In this document: positions 59,373 to 64,000 of the stretch, piece by piece
Numbering within the stretch: position 1 is the first letter of the stretch
Layout: every line of letters begins with the position of its first letter
Source of the DNA: Sanguibacter gelidistatuariae
Lineage (GTDB): Bacteria > Actinomycetota > Actinomycetes > Actinomycetales > Cellulomonadaceae
Assembly: GCF_900096585.1 (NCBI RefSeq)
Contig: NZ_FMYH01000007.1
Span: 175,853 to 239,852 of the forward strand
Length of the DNA: 64,000 bases
Direction: 5' to 3'
The notes under the pieces: model-generated
What the model saw: only the letters and a program-made list of their open reading frames with translations
Told to the model about the DNA's origin: nothing
Database searches by the model: none
Program-made: the position numbers and the translations under genes

Positions 59373-61133
59373 TCAGCTGCTCTTGGGGAGGTCGACCAGC
59401 GGGCTCACGTCGTGCGCGGCCAGGCGCACCTGCTCGGCCGATGCGTCGTCGGGCTGGTCCTCGGCGGCCGCCTCAGCCTCGGCCCGTGCGGTGTACGCGG
59501 CGACCTCGGCGAGCCGGGTCTCCTCGTCCCAGCCGAGACCGGCCGCGGCGATCCGGGAGATCTCCTCGAGCGCGGCCAGGCCGCGGTCCGCGACCTCATA
59601 GTTGAGCCGGGTGCGGTGCAGCAGGATGTCCTCGAGGTGCAGAACTCCCTCATGGCTCACGGCGTAGGCGATCTCGGCCCGCAGGTAGGCAGGTGCGTGC
59701 TCGAGCGGGGTGGCCATCGACGGGTCCTCCTGGCAGAGGGCGACGATGTCGGTGAGCAGGGAGCCGTAGCGGTGCAGCAGGTGGTCGACGAGCGCGGGCG
59801 TCCAGCCGTAGGTCGCCGCATGGCGTCGACCCCAGTTCTGCTGGACGTCGAGCCCGACGGCGCCGAGCAGCGGCACCTTCGCGGTGATCGACGGGCGCGC
59901 CTTGGCGCCCTCACCGAGGGCGAAGTCGACGGCGTCCTCGGCCATCACCCGGTACGTGGTCAGCTTCCCGCCTGCGATCACGGTCAGGCCGGGAACGGGT
60001 GAGGCGACGGTGTGCTCGCGGGACACCTTGGCCGACGACGTGCCCTCCTTGGTCCCGGGCTGCAGCAGCGGGCGCAGGCCGGCCCAGGTGCCGATGATGT
60101 CGTCCCGGGTGAGCGGGTCCGCCAGCACCTCATTGGCGTGGGCCAGGACATAGTCGATGTCGGCGGAGGTCGCGACGGGGTGCTGAAGCTCCTGGGTCCA
60201 CGGGGTGTCGGTCGTGCCGATCACCCAGTACCGCGACCACGGGATGACGAAGAGGACGCTCTTCTCGGTCTGCAGGATCAGGCCGACCTTGCCCTTGATG
60301 CGCTCGCGGGGGACGACGATGTGCACGCCCTTGGAGGCCAGCACGCGAAGGCCACCGGTCCCGCCGGCCAGGGCCTCGGTCTCCTCGGTCCACACGCCCG
60401 TGGCGTTGATGACGTGGCGTGCCTTGACCGGGAACCGGTCACCAGTCTCCAGGTCGACCAGCACGGCGCCGTCGACCCGGCCGCTCGCGTCCTTGGTCAG
60501 CTCGACCACCTGGGTGCGGCTCGCCGCACCGGCGCCGTAGGACGCCGCGGTGCGGATCAGGGTGCTCACCAGGCGGGCGTCGTCGACCGAGCCGTCCCAG
60601 TAGCGCACGGCGCCGATCGCTGCGTCATGGCGCAGGTCGGGGAACAGGCGCTCCATGCCCTTGCGGGTCACGTGCTTGTGGAAGGGCAGTGCGCGCTTGC
60701 CGGGTGCGAGGCTGGCGAGGGTGTCATAGAGCATCACGCCGGCTCCGACGTATCCGCGTTCCCACACCCGGTGCTCGAGCGGGTAGAGGAATGAGACCGG
60801 GCGCACCAGGTGCGGGGCGAGGGTGTTGATGAGGAGGTCGCGCTCGGTCAGCGCCTCGTGGACGAGGTGGAAGTCAAGCATCTGGAGGTAGCGCAGGCCG
60901 CCGTGGACGAGCTTGCTCGAGCGGCTCGACGTGCCCGAGGCCCAGTCCTGGGACTCCACGACCGATGTTGTCAGGCCGCGGGTCACCGCGTCGAGGGCGA
61001 TGCCGGCGCCGGTGACGCCGCCGCCGATGACCAGCACGTCGAGGGGGTCGCCCTGTGCGGTCGCGCGCAGGACGTCCAACGAACGCTCTCGGGACTGTGG
61101 GGTGAGCTTGGATGACGTACCGGAGGTTGACAT
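59373..61133 (-). CDS. glpD: Aerobic glycerol-3-phosphate dehydrogenase GlpD
   Basis: 586 residues. FAD-binding VIGGGVTGAGIALDAVTRGL, then SSRSSKLVHGGLRYL and IPWSRYWVIGTTDTPW are the GlpD hallmarks; the C-terminal helical domain (DAO_C) is complete. It oxidises glycerol-3-phosphate to dihydroxyacetone phosphate and passes electrons to the quinone pool at the membrane. First gene of the glp set and divergent from the SorC-type regulator, whose likely operator lies between them. Confidence 0.96.
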   Translation of the reverse strand: MSTSGTSSKLTPQSRERSLDVLRATAQGDPLDVLVIGGGVTGAGIALDAVTRGLTTSVVESQDWASGTSSRSSKLVHGGLRYLQMLDFHLVHEALTERDLLINTLAPHLVRPVSFLYPLEHRVWERGYVGAGVMLYDTLASLAPGKRALPFHKHVTRKGMERLFPDLRHDAAIGAVRYWDGSVDDARLVSTLIRTAASYGAGAASRTQVVELTKDASGRVDGAVLVDLETGDRFPVKARHVINATGVWTEETEALAGGTGGLRVLASKGVHIVVPRERIKGKVGLILQTEKSVLFVIPWSRYWVIGTTDTPWTQELQHPVATSADIDYVLAHANEVLADPLTRDDIIGTWAGLRPLLQPGTKEGTSSAKVSREHTVASPVPGLTVIAGGKLTTYRVMAEDAVDFALGEGAKARPSITAKVPLLGAVGLDVQQNWGRRHAATYGWTPALVDHLLHRYGSLLTDIVALCQEDPSMATPLEHAPAYLRAEIAYAVSHEGVLHLEDILLHRTRLNYEVADRGLAALEEISRIAAAGLGWDEETRLAEVAAYTARAEAEAAAEDQPDDASAEQVRLAAHDVSPLVDLPKSS

Positions 61134-61156
61134 GCTTGACCTTTCGACTCGCTAGA

Positions 61157-61185
61157 TGTCTACGATTAAGGTCACACTGTCAGAA
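61157..61185 (-). promoter_or_regulatory. Possible glpD promoter
   Basis: On the minus strand, TTCTGA (61180-61185) and TAGACA (61157-61162) are separated by 17 bases, a passable -35/-10 pair, with glpD starting 24 bases further on after GAAAGG. The hexamers are far from consensus. The nearby TTGCGCAA and TTGCACATATGTGCAA palindromes would overlap or flank this promoter. Confidence 0.4.
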
Positions 61186-61186
61186 C

Positions 61187-61217
61187 GTTTGCGCAACCCG
61201 TTTGCACATATGTGCAA
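61187..61217. promoter_or_regulatory. SorC-type operator region between glpD and its regulator
   Basis: TTGCACATATGTGCAA (61202-61217) is a 16-base perfect palindrome; GTTTGCGCAAC (61187-61197), with core TTGCGCAA, lies just beside it. They share the TTGC...GCAA ends, so probably two binding sites of the divergent regulator. The second site also resembles the LacI operator at 24189. Confidence 0.7.
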
Positions 61218-61256
61218 GAGTCGGGGTCTCGACGTTGACCAGTGGGAAGGTGCGGT

Positions 61257-62207
61257 ATGGCTGTGCGGGATCAGGATGTTCTCAGGGCCGCTTCGATGTA
61301 TTACCTCCAGGACATGAAGATGGAGACGATCGCCAAGCACCTTGGCACTTCGCGGTCGACCGTCTCCAGGATGGTCAAGCTCGCCCGCGAGACCGGGCTC
61401 GTCGAGATCAATCTTCGTCCCACTCGCTCCAATGCGCCTGGGCTGGGGCAACGCATCAGCGAGGTCTACGGGATCGAGGCATACGTGGTGGCCGTGCCGG
61501 ACAACCACTCCGAGATCGAGCGGCTCGACCAGGTGGCACTGACGACCGCCCGGCTGATCGGGAACTGGTTCGACTCGAACATGATCCTGGCCCTCGCCTG
61601 GGGAACCACACTGAGCGCGATCGCGCCGCACCTGAGCCGCAAGACCACCCGGGGCAGCTCGGTCGTCCAGCTCAACGGGGCGGCCAACACCCGCACGAGC
61701 GGGGTCGAGTATGCGGGGGACCTGATCGCGGGGTTCGGGAAGGCGTTCGAGGCCCGGATGCACTATTTCCCAGTGCCGGCGTTCTTCGATTTCGCCAGGA
61801 CCAGGGAGGCCATGTGGCGTGAACGCTCCGTGCGCCGGGTCCTGGAGCTCCAACGTAGGGCGGACATCGCCCTGTTCTCAGTGGGCGCGCTCTCGGGCGG
61901 GCTGCCCAGCCATGTCTACTCGGCGGGGTACCTCGATGCCGAAGACGTCGCCGAGCTCGATCGAGAGGGTGTGGTGGGGGACGTGTGCACGGTGTTCCTG
62001 CGCGAGGACGGCACCTACCGGGACGTAGAGCTCAACGCCCGGGCCACCGGGCCGATGCCGCACGAGCTGCGCAACATCCCCCGCCGGGTGTGCGCGGTGG
62101 CCGGGGACAACAAGGTCGCGCCGCTGCGGGCGGCGCTGCGGGCTCGGGTCGTCACCCACCTGGTCATCGACGAGGTCACGGCGACCAAGCTGCTGCTTGA
62201 CGGGTGA
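61257..62207 (+). CDS. SorC/DeoR-type sugar-binding transcriptional regulator (probable glycerol regulon regulator)
   Basis: 316 residues from ATG 61257 with GGGAAGG upstream. N-terminal helix-turn-helix YYLQDMKMETIAKHLGTSRSTVSRMV (recognition part LGTSRSTVSRMV), then the sugar-phosphate-binding domain with MILALAWGTTLSAIAPHL, SVGALSGG and VCAVAGDNKVAPLRAAL, as in SorC-family proteins. It diverges from glpD-glpF-glpK with palindromic sites between, so it probably senses glycerol-3-phosphate or a related phosphate and controls this set. The usual glp regulators are DeoR- or IclR-type proteins, so this is a substitute. Confidence 0.9.
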   Translation: MAVRDQDVLRAASMYYLQDMKMETIAKHLGTSRSTVSRMVKLARETGLVEINLRPTRSNAPGLGQRISEVYGIEAYVVAVPDNHSEIERLDQVALTTARLIGNWFDSNMILALAWGTTLSAIAPHLSRKTTRGSSVVQLNGAANTRTSGVEYAGDLIAGFGKAFEARMHYFPVPAFFDFARTREAMWRERSVRRVLELQRRADIALFSVGALSGGLPSHVYSAGYLDAEDVAELDREGVVGDVCTVFLREDGTYRDVELNARATGPMPHELRNIPRRVCAVAGDNKVAPLRAALRARVVTHLVIDEVTATKLLLDG

Positions 62208-62276
62208 TGTTGGCCGGGCTACGTCGACTCAGTGGGAATGTATGCAGAGCCCTGAGTAAAGGAGTAGGTTGGTTCG

Positions 62277-62816
62277 GTGAACGCGCACTCTATGACCGAC
62301 CAGCCCAGGACGCCCCGTATCCGGCCCGCGCGCCCGAGCGACGTGCATGCGATCCGGGCGCTCGTGGAGCCGTATGCCGACCGCCGGATCCTCCTCGCCA
62401 AGGAGATGGTCGCGTACTACGAGGCCGTCCAGGAGTTCCTGGTCGTCGACGCGGGCACCCCAGAGGCCCCGGTCGTGGTGGGCTGCGGTGCGCTGCACGT
62501 CATGTGGGAGGACCTCGCCGAGATCCGCACCCTCGCCGTCGCCAAGGATCGCCTGGGTGCCGGGTTGGGCCACGCGATCGTCGAGCGACTGCTCGAGCGG
62601 GCCCGTGACATGGGGCTGCGCCGGGTCTTCTGCCTGACCTTCGAGGTCGACTTCTTCACCCGGCATGGTTTCAGGGAGATCGAGGGGACCCCGGTCGACC
62701 CGGCCGTCTACGCCGAGCTGCTGCGCTCGCACGACGACGGCGTGGCCGAGTTTCTCGACCTCGCCCGGGTCAAGCCCAACACCCTGGGCAACTCCCGGAT
62801 GCTCATCGAATTCTAG
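62277..62816 (+). CDS. Amino-acid N-acetyltransferase (ArgA-like GNAT)
   Basis: 179 residues from GTG 62277 (ATG 62292 also possible). RIRPARPSDVHAIRALVEPYADRRIL opens the protein (first part RIRPARPSDVHAIRALVEPY), followed by LAVAKDRLGAGLGHAIVERLLERA for acetyl-CoA and VFCLTFEVDFFTRHGFREI. These match the short stand-alone N-acetylglutamate synthases of actinobacteria, first step of arginine synthesis. No other arginine gene is nearby. 69 bases after the regulator gene, same strand. Confidence 0.85.
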   Translation: MNAHSMTDQPRTPRIRPARPSDVHAIRALVEPYADRRILLAKEMVAYYEAVQEFLVVDAGTPEAPVVVGCGALHVMWEDLAEIRTLAVAKDRLGAGLGHAIVERLLERARDMGLRRVFCLTFEVDFFTRHGFREIEGTPVDPAVYAELLRSHDDGVAEFLDLARVKPNTLGNSRMLIEF

Positions 62817-63192
62817 GAGGGCACTGTCGTGGGCCAGCCGGGAATGTCGATACGGGAGATGCGACTCTAGATGATCCAGAATCTGGAGATTCCGCGTCCA
62901 TCAATTTGCCATCAACAATGCGGTTGGGACTGAGGCGGACTTGAAGGAGGGGGCGCGTGAGTGGCCCTGCTAAGACAGTGCATTCTGCTCGATGCCAACT
63001 TGGGTCGATCTGATCGCGCCGGCGAGGTGAGCTTGCCCTGGTTCTGGCCCCGGGGGCTGCGTCTTCTCACCTTCCCGTTCTCCTGGACGGCGACGCGACG
63101 TGCCCCAGGCGATGTGGCATATGAAGTCGAACCCTCGCGATGATGAGCCGTGGCCACTCCCGAAAAATACCCAAAATAAATATCCAAATCCC
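62817..63192. other. Intergenic region before the DUF222 gene
   Basis: About 450 bases lie between the acetyltransferase stop and the DUF222 start. GC content falls noticeably around 63140-63240 (runs such as AAAAATACCCAAAATAAATA). I see no convincing gene: short frames at 62961-63143 (+) and 62912-63373 (-) have no ribosome site and no family resemblance. A promoter is called at its right end. Confidence 0.5.
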
Positions 63193-63221
63193 TTGCCGCA
63201 GAGACGTTCTTTCGATAGAAT
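63193..63221 (+). promoter_or_regulatory. Sigma-70-like promoter for the DUF222 gene
   Basis: TTGCCG (63193-63198) and TAGAAT (63216-63221) are 17 bases apart, close to the housekeeping consensus and in the most AT-rich stretch of the window. The start codon lies 48 bases downstream. Confidence 0.6.
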
Positions 63222-63269
63222 TGGCAGATAGTCAATCGGGTGGTTTTGACAAGGGCCGGGAGGCACGTC

Positions 63270-64000
63270 ATGGGATCAATGAATCTATCGTCTCGCGGTT
63301 TCACGCCGGCCCCTCTGCGCATTGAATGCGCCCCAGGCGTGTGGGCCGATGTTGCGGCCGGTCCTGCGACCACCGTTGTCGAGGACTACCTTGAGGCTGA
63401 GTTTGAGGATCTGATCCGCTCGGGTTGGCCGAGCGCTCCTGCGGGACCGCCGTTCGGGACGCACAGTGCCGAAGCGCCGAGACCCCCGCTGGCCTCCGCC
63501 GCTGATTCTCCCCCGGCTGCTCCCGAGGTTCCCGAGGGTCTGTTGGCGCAGTTGGACCAGTTGGAGGCGGTGACCGAGAGGATCACGTCCGCGGACCTGT
63601 CGGGACTGCCGGGGTCTCTTGCGGCGGAGGTGTCGCAGCGGGTGCGTCGGGCGACCGACCAGTTGGCGGCGCAACGCTTGGTGTTGATCGGTCAGATCGA
63701 GGCTGAAGGTTCGTGGCGTGCTGACACGATGCATTCCTTCTCGTCGTGGTTGGCCTCGCGGGAACGCCTGTCGAAGGCGTTGGCGCAGCGGACGGTCGGG
63801 GCGGCGCGGGCGTTGCGTGAGCACCTGCCCGCGACCGCTGCTGCGGCGTGTGCTGGGGAGATCACCGCCGAGCACGTGTCGATCATGGTGAAGGCCACGG
63901 GCACGGAGACGTTGCGCGAGAAGTTGGCTGGGCCGGTGGCCAGTGATACTGCGGCGGGGCCGGTGTGCACGGGCGAGCAGATGCTCCTGGGGAACGCCGG
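63270..64000 (+). CDS. DUF222 domain protein, N-terminal part (HNH endonuclease family, partial)
   Basis: 243 codons from ATG 63270 (GGGAGG at 63258) stay open to the window end. A Pro/Ala-rich N-terminus (about 1-90) precedes the DUF222 region: LLAQLDQLEAVTERITSADL, VRRATDQLAAQRLVLIGQIE and SFSSWLASRERLSKALAQRT. These proteins (13E12 repeat family in mycobacteria) usually end in an HNH nuclease motif, which would lie beyond base 64000. They occur in many copies per actinobacterial genome and may be mobile. Its promoter region is AT-richer than the surroundings. Confidence 0.82.
   Translation, partial: MGSMNLSSRGFTPAPLRIECAPGVWADVAAGPATTVVEDYLEAEFEDLIRSGWPSAPAGPPFGTHSAEAPRPPLASAADSPPAAPEVPEGLLAQLDQLEAVTERITSADLSGLPGSLAAEVSQRVRRATDQLAAQRLVLIGQIEAEGSWRADTMHSFSSWLASRERLSKALAQRTVGAARALREHLPATAAAACAGEITAEHVSIMVKATGTETLREKLAGPVASDTAAGPVCTGEQMLLGNA

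Noticed and set aside
62961..63143. Small plus-strand reading frame of 60 codons
   Set aside because: No ribosome site, no recognisable motif, and it lies in a gap with changing base composition; not enough support for a gene.

Overview
The window is a high-GC (roughly 70 percent by eye) actinobacterial chromosome segment. Frequent GTG starts, 1-4 base start/stop overlaps, LacI-type operators, a DtxR/IdeR-type iron box and a DUF222 (13E12-like) gene all point to Actinomycetota, probably a carbohydrate-degrading Micrococcales lineage near Cellulomonadaceae or Sanguibacteraceae. The genus is my inference. No rRNA, tRNA, CRISPR array, intact insertion sequence or prophage was seen. Most of the DNA is devoted to uptake and breakdown of plant- or host-derived glycans and sugar acids.

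Layout. 1-5.7 kb: a run of glycoside hydrolases (end of a GH3, then GH30, GH2 and a GH51 arabinofuranosidase), followed by a CorA-type Mg transporter. 6.9-11.1 kb: a TIM-barrel sugar isomerase/epimerase gene divergent from an SDR gene and a large FAD oxidoreductase, with two GGAAAGCGCTTTCC-like operators between them. 11.4-15.5 kb: an iron-siderophore ABC importer (binding lipoprotein, two FecCD permeases, ATPase) under an iron box. 15.5-18.3 kb: a GNAT protein, a small STAS-like protein, and a Gfo/Idh/MocA oxidoreductase divergent from a cupin, with the same operator type between them. 18.6-28.8 kb: a galactoside utilisation island with two GH42 beta-galactosidases, a three-gene CUT1 sugar ABC importer and two LacI regulators. 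28.9-30.2 kb: NhaA.

30.3-43.8 kb is a sugar-acid island: a tartronate-semialdehyde-reductase-like enzyme, a TRAP transporter (DctP, DctQ, DctM), KduI, an IclR regulator, a KduD-like SDR, a 2-hydroxyacid dehydrogenase, a zinc alcohol dehydrogenase, a second KduD-like SDR, a fuconate-dehydratase-type enolase-superfamily enzyme, another 2-hydroxyacid dehydrogenase and glycerate kinase. Together they could import uronate-type acids and convert them toward 2-keto-3-deoxy acids and glycerate. No KDG kinase or aldolase lies in the window, so the route must be finished elsewhere or by an unusual path.

43.8-50.2 kb is a patchwork: TrmL, a DUF4862 protein, the wreck of an AbiE toxin-antitoxin pair, a 64-bp duplicated tail of a DNA polymerase gene, a membrane protein of unknown function, the intact PolA-like gene and a DUF1275 protein. 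50.2-55.4 kb: DUF779 protein plus aldehyde dehydrogenase, then a TetR regulator divergent from an MMPL exporter. 55.4-62.8 kb: an alpha/beta hydrolase, the glpD-glpF-glpK set with a divergent SorC-type regulator, and an ArgA-like acetyltransferase. The window ends inside a DUF222 gene.

Recurring structural themes are long perfect hairpins placed just after substrate-binding-protein genes or between operon genes, and paired palindromes between convergent genes. The most interesting signals are (i) the operator family that ties the TIM-barrel/SDR/FAD genes to the Gfo/Idh/MocA gene and perhaps a GH42 gene, which would suit an oxidative (keto-sugar) deglycosylation pathway, and (ii) the hybrid uronate/deoxy-sugar-acid operon.
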